Source of the DNA: Phyllobacterium myrsinacearum
GTDB taxonomy: Bacteria; Pseudomonadota; Alphaproteobacteria; Rhizobiales; Rhizobiaceae
Length of the DNA: 64,000 nt
Reading direction: 5' to 3'
Assembly: GCF_014138285.1 (NCBI RefSeq)
Contig: NZ_JACGXN010000003.1
Span: 248,001-312,000, forward strand
Under the pieces are notes generated by a model that ran no database searches, was not told where the DNA came from, and saw only the letters and a list, made by a program, of their open reading frames with translations. Below, in pieces: positions 51,733 to 61,419 of the stretch. Within the stretch, counting starts at the first letter, position 1. Each line of letters opens with the position of its first letter. The position numbers and the translations under genes are program-made.

Positions 51733-52248
51733 GTGGATATCGAACAACGATCGGGATGCCCGATCAATCTTTCCTTGGAAGTGATCGGCGATAAATGGAG
51801 CCTTGTGGTTATCCGCGATATGATGTTCGGCAACCGCCGGCATTTCCGCGATCTTCTCACGCATTCCGAAGAAGGAATTGCCTCGAACATTCTTTCCGCC
51901 CGGCTCAAACGCCTGGTATCGCTCGGGTTGATCAGCAAACAGGACGATCCCAGTCACAGTCAGAAAGCGATTTACAGCCTCACTGATCCAGCCATCCAAC
52001 TGGTGCCGGTTCTTGCCATGATCGGCGCCTGGGGACGCAGGCATCTGCCGGTCACTGAAGAACTCAGCATCCGAGCACAGCTTCTTGAAGAAGGCGGCCA
52101 GCCGATGTGGGATGCGTTTATGGACGAGTTGCGGGAAATCCACATCAAGGACCCCATCCATGGTGCGAACGGCGAACGCACTTCAGCGGTACTGGCCCGT
52201 CTTACGGAAGCTTACGAGCGTATCCGCAGACGCAATTCGAACGCATGA
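51733..52248 (+). CDS. HxlR family transcriptional regulator
   Basis: GTG 51733 (GGAGAAGAAA upstream) gives 171 residues starting VDIEQRSGCPINLSLEVIGD. The HxlR winged HTH follows (KWSLVVIRDMMFGNRRHFRD, EGIASNILSARLKRLVSLGL, then the wing YSLTDPAIQL). HxlR proteins react to aldehydes or quinones. A longer open frame upstream is antisense to the DHFR-like gene and is not used. The target is probably the divergent DHFR-like/GST operon. Confidence 0.9.
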   Translation: MDIEQRSGCPINLSLEVIGDKWSLVVIRDMMFGNRRHFRDLLTHSEEGIASNILSARLKRLVSLGLISKQDDPSHSQKAIYSLTDPAIQLVPVLAMIGAWGRRHLPVTEELSIRAQLLEEGGQPMWDAFMDELREIHIKDPIHGANGERTSAVLARLTEAYERIRRRNSNA

Positions 52249-52312
52249 CATAAACGGGGGATGCATCGCGTGCATCTCTTACCGTACCGGTTGGCATGTT
52301 GGCACCGACAAA

Positions 52313-52765
52313 CTACAACGGGATTGCAGTTGCTTCCTTGGCAGTTCGGATGACGAACATCGTGTAGTAACGCGCAACGTTACTGCCATCCTGGAACAGT
52401 CGAAGACACAGGGCATCGAATTCCTCCATGTCCGCGACGCGCACCATGAGAACAACGTCGGTTTCGCCGCTCACGCTGTAGGCCTGCATCACGGCCGGTT
52501 CTTTGATGACGAGGTCAAGAAAGCGACGTGCGTGCTGCTCACCATGGCGCTCGAGCTCGACCGTGACGATTGCCTTTGTTCCCTTACCGGCCTTTGCCGG
52601 ATTGAGAATGGCAACGATGCGATCGATGATGCCGGTTGATTTGAACCGGCGGATGCGCCGCAGACAACTCGAAGGCGCCAATCCTACTTCCTCTGCCATA
52701 TCGGCGTTGGTTCGCGACGCATCCTCCTGCAAAAGACCCAGCAACTTCCTGTCAATGCCGTCCAA
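52313..52765 (-). CDS. Lrp/AsnC family regulator
   Basis: The start is a TTG at 52765, chosen because the strong site AGGAGGGG stands four bases in front and the protein then begins [15 protein letters not shown], normal for this family. The 150 residues contain the HTH ([20 protein letters not shown]) and the RAM/AsnC ligand domain ([40 protein letters not shown]). A perfect 19-bp palindrome lies 28 bp upstream of the start, between this gene and the divergent membrane-protein gene, which it probably controls in response to an amino acid. Confidence 0.88.
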   Translation of the reverse strand: MDGIDRKLLGLLQEDASRTNADMAEEVGLAPSSCLRRIRRFKSTGIIDRIVAILNPAKAGKGTKAIVTVELERHGEQHARRFLDLVIKEPAVMQAYSVSGETDVVLMVRVADMEEFDALCLRLFQDGSNVARYYTMFVIRTAKEATAIPL

Positions 52766-52792
52766 GTCACCCCTCCTCACGCGCGAAACAAC

Positions 52793-52811
52793 TATGCAAT
52801 AGTATTGCATA
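52793..52811. promoter_or_regulatory. Perfect 19-bp palindrome, Lrp/AsnC operator candidate
   Basis: TATGCAATAGTATTGCATA is fully symmetric about position 52802 and lies in the divergent promoter region. Confidence 0.75.
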
Positions 52812-52885
52812 GATCTGCAAATTTTGACCACAAATGCGAGAGGTATCGCGCTAGCGGTATTGGCAACAATGACGGAGATAGTGCC

Positions 52886-53881
52886 ATGCCTGTGCGATTT
52901 GCCCTTTACCGGAAAACTTTGGAGACGCTCGAGGTCTATTGGGAACTGGTTCGCATCATCGTACCCATTGCCCTGTTCACGCAAGTATTGGTGGAGCTTG
53001 GGGTCATCCGCGCTGTCTCGCCGTTCTTTGCACCGCTGATGAAATTGCTGGGACTACCGCCAGAACTCGCGCTCGCCTGGCTGACCGGGTTGCTGGTCGG
53101 GCCGTGGGGAGCCTTGCTGTCTCTGTTTACGCTGACGCCGGTGTCCACACTGAGCGTTGCCGATATGACCGTATTTTCGGCAATGCTGCTGTTCGCGCAC
53201 GCTATTCCGATTGAACAGCGCATCATCCAGAAGGTTGGGCCAGGCTTTGTCGCGACAGCAGCGCTTCGCATTGGCGGAGGGCTGATCTTTGCCATCGTCT
53301 TGCATCAGATATTTACGGTTACCGGTTGGCTGTCTGCACCACTGCAACCAGCCTGGCTACCAATGAACGACAACGCCGGATGGATCGGTTTTTTTCAAGG
53401 TATGTTCAAAACCCTGGCAACCATGCTGATCATACTGATTGGATTGAGCTGGCTGATGGAGCTTCTCAAGGTTTCGGGCATTCTGGGCTTGCTGAATAAA
53501 GCGCTTGCGCCCCTCTTCAGAATTGCCGGGATTGAGGCACCGACCATACCATTTGTTGCAGTCGGCCTGTTCCTTGGAATTTCCTATGGCGGAGGCTTGC
53601 TGTATCGTGAGGCGCGTACCACGTGTGTCCCGCCGCGTCAGATGTTCCTCGCCTGCGTCTTCATGGGATTTGCCCACAGCATCATCGAGGACACGTTGAT
53701 CGTCGTTTCGCTGGGCGCCGATTTCACCAGCGTTTTCTTCGGTCGTCTGGTCTTTGCCATACTTGCAACTGCGCTCATTGCCCGGACAATTTCCGCTATA
53801 TCAGACGGCATCTTTTTTCGAACGCTGTTCCGATCGCAAACCCTTGGCTCCATGCAACCGGAACCCGGCATTCACAGCTAA
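52886..53881 (+). CDS. Nucleoside-recognition (GATE) domain membrane protein, putative transporter
   Basis: ATG 52886, with GGAGATA in front, gives 331 residues and about eight membrane helices. Two similar halves are visible: [20 protein letters not shown] with [20 protein letters not shown], and [20 protein letters not shown] with [20 protein letters not shown]. This matches the Nucleos_tra/GATE fold of nucleoside-recognition proteins related to SpmA/SpmB and FeoB, from memory. It may carry or sense a nucleoside or amino acid. The divergent Lrp gene and the acyl-CoA synthetase gene 125 bp downstream suggest a substrate-induced catabolic unit. Confidence 0.75.
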   Translation: MPVRFALYRKTLETLEVYWELVRIIVPIALFTQVLVELGVIRAVSPFFAPLMKLLGLPPELALAWLTGLLVGPWGALLSLFTLTPVSTLSVADMTVFSAMLLFAHAIPIEQRIIQKVGPGFVATAALRIGGGLIFAIVLHQIFTVTGWLSAPLQPAWLPMNDNAGWIGFFQGMFKTLATMLIILIGLSWLMELLKVSGILGLLNKALAPLFRIAGIEAPTIPFVAVGLFLGISYGGGLLYREARTTCVPPRQMFLACVFMGFAHSIIEDTLIVVSLGADFTSVFFGRLVFAILATALIARTISAISDGIFFRTLFRSQTLGSMQPEPGIHS

Positions 53882-54005
53882 TGGCCTGAGGCGGGTGACA
53901 GGGCTGTGCCGACGCTCATTTCCATGTCATAAAATCGAGAGTGCCGTTCTCGGGAGAAACCTGCCAGCAGGGAGCATTGCACCGGATTTCGGGGGAGGAA
54001 CCAGC

Positions 54006-55646
54006 ATGGTGAGTTATCGGCAGGCATATGAGAGTTTTGATATCGGCGTCGAAACCAAATTCCTGAACGGCAGCTTGGAAAACGGTCTCAATGCCTGCGT
54101 GGAGTGTTGCGACAGACATATGGGTTCCCATCTCCCGGCTCTGTTTTGGGAAGGACAAGACGGCCGCTCCCTGACCTATACGTTTGAGCAATTATCTGCG
54201 TTATCGGCAAAATTCGCCCATTCATTGGTTGAACTGGGTGTCAAACCGGGCGACCGCGTGGCTGGATTACTGCCGCGCATTCCCGAGCTTCTGATAACCA
54301 TTTTGGGTACATGGCGGGCCGGTGCTGTCTATCAGCCACTCTTCACCGCATTTGGATCGAAAGCGATAGAGCATCGCATCAATGAATCAGGCGCGAAGAT
54401 CATCGTCACGGATGCGAACAATCGGCCAAAGCTCGCAGACGTGTCTCACTCGGCCCGAATCGTAACCGTCAGTGCAATCGACGGAGGCAGCACAGAAGCT
54501 GGCGATATCGATTTCCGGACGGATCTCGAACGGCAACCGTCCGTTTTTGAACCTATCCTCCGCAGCGGTAACGACCCCTTCCTGATGATGTTTACCTCCG
54601 GTACGACAGGTACTGCCAAGGCGCTTGAGGTTCCGTTGCGCGCCATCATGGCCTTCACGGGGTATATGCGTCACGCGATCGATCTGACACCGGAAGACAA
54701 CTTCTGGAACATCGCAGATCCCGGCTGGGCTTACGGTCTGTATTATGCAGTGACAGGACCGTTGGCACTTGGCCATTCAACCCTCTTCTACGAGGGCGGT
54801 TTCAACGTTGAAAGCCTTGTGCGTGTCATCCAAAAATATGATGTCACCAATCTCGCAGGCTCGCCGACCGCCTTTCGGCTTGTCATCGCAGCCGGCGCAG
54901 ATACCGTGGCTCCGATCAAGGGACAATTGCGCGTTGTCAGCAGCGCCGGAGAACCACTCAATCCCGAGGTCATTCGCTGGTTTGCTGAACATCTTGATAC
55001 GGTGATCCATGACCACTATGGCCAGACTGAGCTTGGCATGGTCTTGTGCAATCATCATGCGTTGACCCACACAGTGCACGAAGGTTCGGCCGGATTTGCG
55101 GTACCGGGACATCGTGTGGTTATCGTGGATGAAGAGGATCAGGAACAACCAAGCGGCATTCCCGGAAACCTTGCCGTTGACCGCACGCAATCACCTCTCC
55201 TCTGGTTCACGGGATACAGGCACCGTGACACACCCTCGCTCGGCGATGTCTATTACATAACCGGTGATACCGCAGAGCTGAACGAGGATGGCAGTATCAG
55301 CTTCGTCGGCCGCTCAGACGATGTCATCACATCATCAGGATACCGCATCGGCCCATTTGAAGTTGAAAGCGCGCTTATCGAACATCCTGCCGTGATGGAA
55401 GCTGCCGTGATCGGAAAGCCAGATCCCGAGCGCACCGAGATCGTCAAAGCCTTCGTCGTTCTTCATGCGGCCGAGTTTCCGACAGATGAACTCGTCGAGG
55501 CGTTGAAGCAACATGTCCGCCGGCGCATGTCGACACACTCTTATCCAAGAGAAATCGAGTTCATAGATGCCCTGCCCAAGACGCCGAGCGGCAAAATCCA
55601 GCGCTTCATCCTGCGCAATCAGGAGATTGCGAAAATGACCACCTGA
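54006..55646 (+). CDS. AMP-forming acyl-CoA synthetase (acetate/propionate/medium-chain type)
   Basis: ATG 54006 behind GGGGGAGGAA gives 546 residues. The adenylate-forming motifs are complete: MMFTSGTTGTAKAL (ATP loop), HYGQTELGM, TGDTAELNEDGSISFVGRSD, DVITSSGYRIGPFEVE and the catalytic lysine in KTPSGKIQR. Length and wording fit enzymes for short to medium fatty acids. There is no conclusive substrate clue; amino-acid-derived carboxylic acids would agree with the Lrp regulator nearby. Confidence 0.88.
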   Translation: MVSYRQAYESFDIGVETKFLNGSLENGLNACVECCDRHMGSHLPALFWEGQDGRSLTYTFEQLSALSAKFAHSLVELGVKPGDRVAGLLPRIPELLITILGTWRAGAVYQPLFTAFGSKAIEHRINESGAKIIVTDANNRPKLADVSHSARIVTVSAIDGGSTEAGDIDFRTDLERQPSVFEPILRSGNDPFLMMFTSGTTGTAKALEVPLRAIMAFTGYMRHAIDLTPEDNFWNIADPGWAYGLYYAVTGPLALGHSTLFYEGGFNVESLVRVIQKYDVTNLAGSPTAFRLVIAAGADTVAPIKGQLRVVSSAGEPLNPEVIRWFAEHLDTVIHDHYGQTELGMVLCNHHALTHTVHEGSAGFAVPGHRVVIVDEEDQEQPSGIPGNLAVDRTQSPLLWFTGYRHRDTPSLGDVYYITGDTAELNEDGSISFVGRSDDVITSSGYRIGPFEVESALIEHPAVMEAAVIGKPDPERTEIVKAFVVLHAAEFPTDELVEALKQHVRRRMSTHSYPREIEFIDALPKTPSGKIQRFILRNQEIAKMTT

Positions 55647-55749
55647 GAAGCTCGGCATCGATTCTGTGGAACTTGTTGACGGCAAAATCCGTTCGATGGT
55701 TCCCTCACGACAGAACACACCTGATAGGCACGACTGAACACCCACCAGC

Positions 55750-56514
55750 TTAATGCGTCTCTTCCTTCGTCGCTGCAAGGACACGCTCCGCGCCATCATC
55801 GATAACACCGCGCATGGCCTTTCTGGCAGCACGTGCGTTGCGATCTCTGATCGCATCGGCAATCGCCCTATGCCGCGCCACCGAATAGCTGTGCCGCTCG
55901 GGATTGGGTATTGGCGAACTGATCGTAAACGTGGTCACCAAAGCTACTTCAATCAATGCGCTGATCGAGCGCATGAACGGGTTGTGCGATGCGTCGGCAA
56001 TGGCGATATGAAATTGCAGATCGCTGTCAACAAAGCTGGATGCGGATTGGCCCGCCTCCCCCATTTTCTCAACCCATTCATAAAGTTTCTCAAGCTGGGC
56101 CTCCGTTCTGCGGCGCGCGGCGAGACCCGCCGCTTCAGGTTCAAGTGCCAGTCGCATCTCAAGAAGGCTCGACAAAAATTCCGGAGTGGGGCCAGCCTCG
56201 AAATGCCAGACCAAAATATCCGGATCGAAGAGATTCCAATGCGAGCGCTCAAGCACTCGCGTGCCAATTTTTGCCCGAGGTTGAATCAAGCCCTTCGCCG
56301 CCAGGGTCTTCAGAGCTTCACGCAGCACCGTACGCGACACGCCAAACCGATCAAACAGTTCGGCATCTCCGGGCAGAATACTGTTTTCAGCATAATCACC
56401 GCTGATAATGCGCAAGCCGAGTGCCCGCATGACATGGCCATGATGTGTATGCGAATGGCCTGCAGTTCGAAAATCATAATTTGAAAGGTCGTTGCGTGGC
56501 AAATCATCCCCCAC
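55750..56514 (-). CDS. GntR family regulator, FadR/FCD type, of the sugar ABC operon
   Basis: The 254-residue protein has the winged HTH (GDAELFDRFGVSRTVLREAL, KTLAAKGLIQPRAKIGTRVL) and an FCD domain with the metal-binding type residues (DLQFHIAIADASHNPFMRSI, ARHRAIADAIRDRNARAARK). It is the last gene of the five-gene importer operon; its start overlaps the preceding permease by 11 bp. Such placement means it is induced with its own target. Its N-terminus is histidine-rich (HSHTHHGH), perhaps a metal site or simply a poorly defined start. Confidence 0.88.
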   Translation of the reverse strand: MGDDLPRNDLSNYDFRTAGHSHTHHGHVMRALGLRIISGDYAENSILPGDAELFDRFGVSRTVLREALKTLAAKGLIQPRAKIGTRVLERSHWNLFDPDILVWHFEAGPTPEFLSSLLEMRLALEPEAAGLAARRRTEAQLEKLYEWVEKMGEAGQSASSFVDSDLQFHIAIADASHNPFMRSISALIEVALVTTFTISSPIPNPERHSYSVARHRAIADAIRDRNARAARKAMRGVIDDGAERVLAATKEETH

Positions 56515-57481
56515 TGGTCGCCGTTGTTCTTTTCAATGAAAGGAACACCAATATGCGCTGCAAGGCAATGAACGAGAAGAGAAGGACACCAACAACGATT
56601 TTTGTCCACCAGCTGGACAAGGTTCCGTCAAAGACAATGTAAGTCTGAATAATACCCTGAATGATCACACCGATGAACGTACCCGCGACATAACCAACGC
56701 CGCCAGTCAGCAACGTCCCCCCGATCACAACAGCCGCGATGGTATCAAGCTCAACGCCAACGGCTGCGAGAGAATAACCAGCAGACGTATAGAGAGAGAA
56801 AACAATGCCTGCGAGCCCCGAAAGGAAACCAGACATCGCATAGATACCGATCGTCGTTCTGGCGACCGGCACACCCATCAGTTCAGCCGACGTCCGGTTC
56901 CCGCCGACGGCATAGACGTAGGAGCCGAATTTGCTGAAATGCGCCATCACGATACCGATTATGAATACGACCATCATCAGGAGGCCAATAAAGGTCAGCC
57001 TCCCACCGCCGGGCAGCCGGTAAAACAGCCCCTGTAACATCGCATAGAATTCGTGATCGATTGGAATAGAATCCGTCGTCATCACAAAGCATAAGCCTCG
57101 CGCCAGAAACATCCCTGCCAGGGTGACGATGAAGGCGGGCACCTCGAGATAGTGGATAATAGCGCCCATGCCTGCGCCGAACACTGTAGTGATCAGCAGC
57201 GCGATGGCGAAGGCAATCAGGGGATGGACGCCATACCGGGTGATGAGAACAGCAAGCAGCACTCCTGTGAAGGCGATCACCGATCCAACCGAGAGATCAA
57301 TACCGCCTGAAAGAATGACAAAGGTCATTCCGACAGCAGCGATTCCCAAAAAAGCGTTGTCGGTCAGCAAATTCCCGGCAACACGGGTCGAGAACATCGC
57401 CGGGAACTGGAAAACGCAGGCCGCGTAGGCGATGATACAAATCAGCAATGTGGCATAGAGGGGCAAAACACGTGTGTTCAT
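56504..57481 (-). CDS. yjfF: Sugar ABC transporter permease (YjfF/RbsC type)
   Basis: The 325-residue permease has eight to ten helices and the RbsC-family signatures VILSGGIDLSVGSVIAFTGV and VIGGTLLTGGVGYVAGTFIG. The two-permease arrangement with the next gene, the YtfQ-like binding protein and the ATPase matches ytfQRT-yjfF of E. coli, a galactofuranose importer. The adjacent permease gene overlaps by 4 bp. Confidence 0.88.
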   Translation of the reverse strand: MNTRVLPLYATLLICIIAYAACVFQFPAMFSTRVAGNLLTDNAFLGIAAVGMTFVILSGGIDLSVGSVIAFTGVLLAVLITRYGVHPLIAFAIALLITTVFGAGMGAIIHYLEVPAFIVTLAGMFLARGLCFVMTTDSIPIDHEFYAMLQGLFYRLPGGGRLTFIGLLMMVVFIIGIVMAHFSKFGSYVYAVGGNRTSAELMGVPVARTTIGIYAMSGFLSGLAGIVFSLYTSAGYSLAAVGVELDTIAAVVIGGTLLTGGVGYVAGTFIGVIIQGIIQTYIVFDGTLSSWWTKIVVGVLLFSFIALQRILVFLSLKRTTATSGG

Positions 57482-58494
57482 TGCCTGTTTGCCCCCTTCG
57501 AGCGGAATTCTCCCTTAAGAAACGCCCATCCGCCCAGGGATGAAAATGACTGCGCCAGCAAAATCACAATGATGACCAAGGCTTTCAGGATAAGGTTGTA
57601 TTCGGGTGGAAAACCCGACAGCAATATCCCCGTGTTCATCGCCTGAATGATAACAGCGCCAAGTGCTGACATGAGAATTGAAAAACGGCCGCCAAAAAGT
57701 GATGTACCCCCGACAACCACCGCCAGAATAGCATCCAGCTCAAGCCAAAGACCCGCGTTATTGGCATCAGCTCCGCGAATATCAGCCGCAATAATAATAC
57801 CCGCCAACGCAGCGCAGACACCGCAGAAGGCGTAGATTACGAGCAATAACAATTTGCTGTTCAGCCCGGCATAACTGCTCGCGCTACGATTGATGCCAAT
57901 GGATTCAATCAGGAGCCCGAGTGCGGTTCGCCGGACGACGGCAATGGCCAAAGTCAAAAGCAATGCCGCAATCAAGATGGGCATCGGAATGCCGGCAAAT
58001 GACCCGGTTCCGAAGAAAATCAGTCCAGGTTCATTGAAAGTAACGATGGACCCTTCAGTAATAAGCTGCGCGATACCACGCCCGGCAACCATGAGGATCA
58101 AAGTCGCCACGATGGGTTGCAGGTCGAAATAAGCCACAAGAATGCCATTCCACAAGCCGCAAAGCAAACCTGCACCAAGCGCAGCAAGGATGACAATGGG
58201 GACAGGATAACCGGAAACAGTCATTGTCGCGGCCAGCGCCCCTGAAATTGCCATGACAGCGCCAACCGAAAGATCGACACCGCGGCTGGCAATGACCGCG
58301 GTCATACCGATCGCAAGAATGATCACCGGAGCACCGCGGTTGAGCACGTCGATCAAGCTGCCGAACAATCGCCCGTCCTGAAGGCGTATTTCGAAAAAAC
58401 CAGGAAACGCCAGATAGTTGAGAAACAATATGAGCATGAGCGAAAGCAGCTGTGGCATTGCCTTCGTCAGCGCAGCGGTATTCAGGCGGCTCAT
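57478..58494 (-). CDS. ytfT: Sugar ABC transporter permease (YtfT type)
   Basis: The 338-residue permease contains VIASRGVDLSVGAVMAISGA and VVVGGTSLFGGRFSILMSAL, typical of the ribose/galactofuranose permeases. It forms a heterodimer with the following YjfF-like protein. Both ends overlap neighbours by 4 bp, showing a tightly coupled operon. Confidence 0.88.
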   Translation of the reverse strand: MSRLNTAALTKAMPQLLSLMLILFLNYLAFPGFFEIRLQDGRLFGSLIDVLNRGAPVIILAIGMTAVIASRGVDLSVGAVMAISGALAATMTVSGYPVPIVILAALGAGLLCGLWNGILVAYFDLQPIVATLILMVAGRGIAQLITEGSIVTFNEPGLIFFGTGSFAGIPMPILIAALLLTLAIAVVRRTALGLLIESIGINRSASSYAGLNSKLLLLVIYAFCGVCAALAGIIIAADIRGADANNAGLWLELDAILAVVVGGTSLFGGRFSILMSALGAVIIQAMNTGILLSGFPPEYNLILKALVIIVILLAQSFSSLGGWAFLKGEFRSKGANRQ

Positions 58495-60008
58495 GCCGAG
58501 GCTCCTTCGGGTTCAGCAGCGATCATCCCCAGGATATTTGACGCTGTGATTTCGTCACCGGAGAGCTCTCCGCGATGGGCGCGATCCCGCAAGACAACAA
58601 CGCGGGTGCTATAGGCGACGATCTCCTCGATCTCCGAGGAGATAACGAGCAGCGCCATACCGTCATCGCAAAGCCGATTGATCAGGGCAATAATCTCCGC
58701 ATGCGCCCCGACATCAATGCCGCGGGTTGGTTCGTCAAGAATAAGAAATCGCGGATTGGTTGCCAGCCAGCGGGCAAGAATGACTTTCTGCTGGTTGCCG
58801 CCGGATAGAAATTTGACGGGCTTCTCAATATCCGTGGTTCGAATATCCAGCGCCTTGACGAATTTATCGGCCAAGACGGTCTGCTCACGCCCCGACAACC
58901 GGTTGAACCAGCCCCGTTGAGCCTGCAGCGCAAGGGAGATGTTCTCCCGAACGGAAAGGTCTCCGATAATTCCGTCAGACTTGCGATCTTCCGGACACAG
59001 CCCGAAACCGCAGGCCACTGCTGCCTGCGGCGTTCGAATGAGTGCCGGATTTCCGTCGATATGAACATGTCCCGTGTCAGCCGTCTCGATGCCGAACAGG
59101 ATCTTGGCGGTCTCCGTCCGTCCCGAACCCAAAAGCCCCGCCATGCCGATGACTTCGCCTTCGCCGATATCGAGATCGAATGGCGCGATGCTGCGGCTGC
59201 GTCCAAGGCCTTTGAAAGAGAATTGTCTGATTGCAGGGACGGGCCGATCACGGCGCGTATTGTGTGTGGCAATGGCCAATGTCCGCCCAAGCATCAGTGA
59301 AACGAGTTCGATCTTTGGAAGTTCTGCGGTCAATGCACAGCCCGCCAGCTTTCCATTGCGCAAGATCGTTACTCGGTCACAGATCTCATAAACCTGATCA
59401 AGGAAATGTGTGATGAAAACAATACCAAGACCGCGTGCGCGCAACTGGCGAAGTATGGCAAACAGGATCTCGGTCTCATGACGATCAAGACTGGCGGTCG
59501 GTTCATCAAGCACAAGAACGCGCCCCGACATATCGACAGCGCGCGCGATTGCCACGAGTTGCTGGACAGCGACAGAGTAACGGGACAAATCGGATGCGAC
59601 ATCCAGATGCAGATCATATTGCGCCAGCAATTCCCGCGCGCGTTCTTCCATCAATTTGCGATTGACGAAACCGAACCGCATCGGCTGGCGGCCGATGAAC
59701 AGATTATCGGCAACTGACATATTGGGAAGCAAGTTTACTTCCTGATACACTGTGCCGATACCAAGGTTTTGCGCATGTTGGGTGTCGCGCACGTTTACAG
59801 CCTGCCCGTCGATTTTAATCACACCCGAATCCGGCTGATGCACGCCTGTCAGCACTTTGATGAGTGTCGATTTTCCTGCACCATTTTCACCGAGAAGCGC
59901 ATGAATCTCGCCTGACCGGACAGTAAAATCGACACCATCCAGTGCTTTAAATCCAATGAATGATTTACAGATGCCTTCGACGGTCAGAAGACCAGGTTTG
60001 TCCGTCAT
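58491..60008 (-). CDS. ytfR: Sugar ABC transporter ATPase with two ATP-binding domains (YtfR type)
   Basis: ATG 60008, behind GGGGAGAGGG, gives 505 residues. Two fused ABC domains are present: Walker A LLGENGAGKSTLIKVL and a degenerate one LLGSGRTETAKILFG in the second; signature regions are SVAVQQLVAIARAV and LSGGNQQKVILARWL; Walker B occurs in VLVLDEPTASLD and LILDEPTRGIDVG. This is the standard RbsA/YtfR form that energises uptake. Confidence 0.93.
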   Translation of the reverse strand: MTDKPGLLTVEGICKSFIGFKALDGVDFTVRSGEIHALLGENGAGKSTLIKVLTGVHQPDSGVIKIDGQAVNVRDTQHAQNLGIGTVYQEVNLLPNMSVADNLFIGRQPMRFGFVNRKLMEERARELLAQYDLHLDVASDLSRYSVAVQQLVAIARAVDMSGRVLVLDEPTASLDRHETEILFAILRQLRARGLGIVFITHFLDQVYEICDRVTILRNGKLAGCALTAELPKIELVSLMLGRTLAIATHNTRRDRPVPAIRQFSFKGLGRSRSIAPFDLDIGEGEVIGMAGLLGSGRTETAKILFGIETADTGHVHIDGNPALIRTPQAAVACGFGLCPEDRKSDGIIGDLSVRENISLALQAQRGWFNRLSGREQTVLADKFVKALDIRTTDIEKPVKFLSGGNQQKVILARWLATNPRFLILDEPTRGIDVGAHAEIIALINRLCDDGMALLVISSEIEEIVAYSTRVVVLRDRAHRGELSGDEITASNILGMIAAEPEGASA

Positions 60009-60082
60009 TGCGCCCTCTCCCCGAGCGAATTTTCGATCAGTGACCAGCCGTCCGAACGGGACGGCTGGCACGACGGTCCTGA

Positions 60083-61048
60083 TCAGTATCCCAGACCCTT
60101 TTTCTCTTCATAGACCTTCTTAGGATCATCCGCTTGCGTATAGAGTTTCGATTCCGTCTGTATCCACTTCGGCGGAGCTTTTCCGCTATCCTTGAATGCC
60201 TTCAATGCGTCGAATGCTGGCCCTGCCATGTTCGGGGTCAGTTCAACCGTTGCATTCGCTTCTCCTTCCGACATCGCCGTGAAAATATCGGGGACCGCAT
60301 CAACTGACACGACAAGTATGTCCTTGCCGGGCTTCAACCCGGCTTCTTTGATAGCCTGAATTGCACCGACGGCCATATCGTCGTTGTGTGCATAGAGAGC
60401 ACAGATATTCTTGCCACCGCTCTCGGCTTTGAGAAAGCCCTCCATGACTTCCTTACCCTTGGACCGGGTGAAGTCGCCTGTCTGGCTGCGGGTAATCTTG
60501 ATATTGGAGGCAGAGGCAATCCCCTCCTCAAAACCCTTTTTGCGATTGATGGCAGGACTTGAACCAACCGTTCCCTGCAATTCGACTACCTTGCAGTCTT
60601 TGCCTGCTACTGCTTTGGCCAGCCACTCGCCGGCAACCTTGCCTTCATGCACCGTGTCGGACGTTACGGCCGTCAAGTAGAGGTCGTCATTCGTTGTTTC
60701 GATCGTGCGATCCAAAAGAATGACTGGAATTTTTGCTTCCTTGGCCTCAGCGAGAACTGTATCCCATCCCGTCGCCACAACGGGGGCGATGAAAATGGCA
60801 TCAACACCTTGAGCAATGAAGCCGCGGATCGCCTTGATCTGGTTTTCCTGCTTCTGCTGAGCATCGGCAATCTTGAGATCAATACCGCGTTTTTTTGCTT
60901 CAATTTTCGATACAGATGTCTCAGCGGCACGCCAGCCTGACTCCGAACCAATCTGTGAAAATCCAACTGTCAAATCTGCAGCATTGGCATACCCGGCAAA
61001 AGCCATCGCAACCGTGCTGGCAAGCAGAATTCTCTTCATAAAAATCAT
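60083..61048 (-). CDS. ytfQ: Periplasmic sugar-binding protein, YtfQ-like
   Basis: The 321-residue protein starts at ATG 61048 behind GGGAGGAG and has a signal peptide (KRILLASTVAMAFAGYANAA). The mature sequence begins DLTVGFSQIGSESGWRAAET and includes GVDAIFIAPVVATGWDTVLA, PVILLDRTIE and ALYAHNDDMAVGAIQAIKEA, all characteristic of YtfQ-type (peripla_BP_4) receptors for galactofuranose. It is the first gene of the importer operon and follows a perfect 15-bp palindrome. Confidence 0.9.
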   Translation of the reverse strand: MIFMKRILLASTVAMAFAGYANAADLTVGFSQIGSESGWRAAETSVSKIEAKKRGIDLKIADAQQKQENQIKAIRGFIAQGVDAIFIAPVVATGWDTVLAEAKEAKIPVILLDRTIETTNDDLYLTAVTSDTVHEGKVAGEWLAKAVAGKDCKVVELQGTVGSSPAINRKKGFEEGIASASNIKITRSQTGDFTRSKGKEVMEGFLKAESGGKNICALYAHNDDMAVGAIQAIKEAGLKPGKDILVVSVDAVPDIFTAMSEGEANATVELTPNMAGPAFDALKAFKDSGKAPPKWIQTESKLYTQADDPKKVYEEKKGLGY

Positions 61049-61104
61049 GACTTCTCCTCCCGAAATTGGTCAAGTTTTCAAGATCCTCCCAGACCTCGAG
61101 ATAC

Positions 61105-61119
61105 TACTATAATATAGTA
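61105..61119. promoter_or_regulatory. Perfect palindrome upstream of the ytfQ-like gene, GntR operator candidate
   Basis: TACTATAATATAGTA is fully symmetric and AT-rich, 57 bp before the ytfQ start. It overlaps a possible -10 element (TATAAT) and is probably bound by the GntR protein at the end of the operon. Confidence 0.7.
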
Positions 61120-61419
61120 ATACAAATAACAAGCGAGTTCATAATTTCCGCTGGATGGCGCTACCCGGCAAAGAAATCGTGAGCGCTACGGGGGGCTACG
61201 AACGGTTGGGCGCCGCTAATACATCTGCGTTAGGGGCCTGCTTGGTCTTGGTCCCGCGAGTGGGTCAATTCACCTGCCAGCTGGCAATAACCATTGCGGG
61301 GAATGAGTTCGGGTCTTGGGTTGGCCTGCACCAACGAAGATGCACCCTGTTGCTGTCCCGGTGATAAGCTCAGGGAGCGCGAACACCAGCCGTTCTCCAG
61401 CGGTGTGCGGTCGATCAGT
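61120..61419. other. Intergenic region, nothing recognised
   Basis: The 300 bp between the ytfQ promoter and the convergent 3' end of the AraC-type gene contain only weak, overlapping open frames without ribosome-binding sites. No terminator was clear. Confidence 0.35.

Noticed and set aside
53754..54005. N-terminal extension of the acyl-CoA synthetase
   Set aside because: It overlaps the preceding membrane-protein gene; ATG 54006 has a strong ribosome site.
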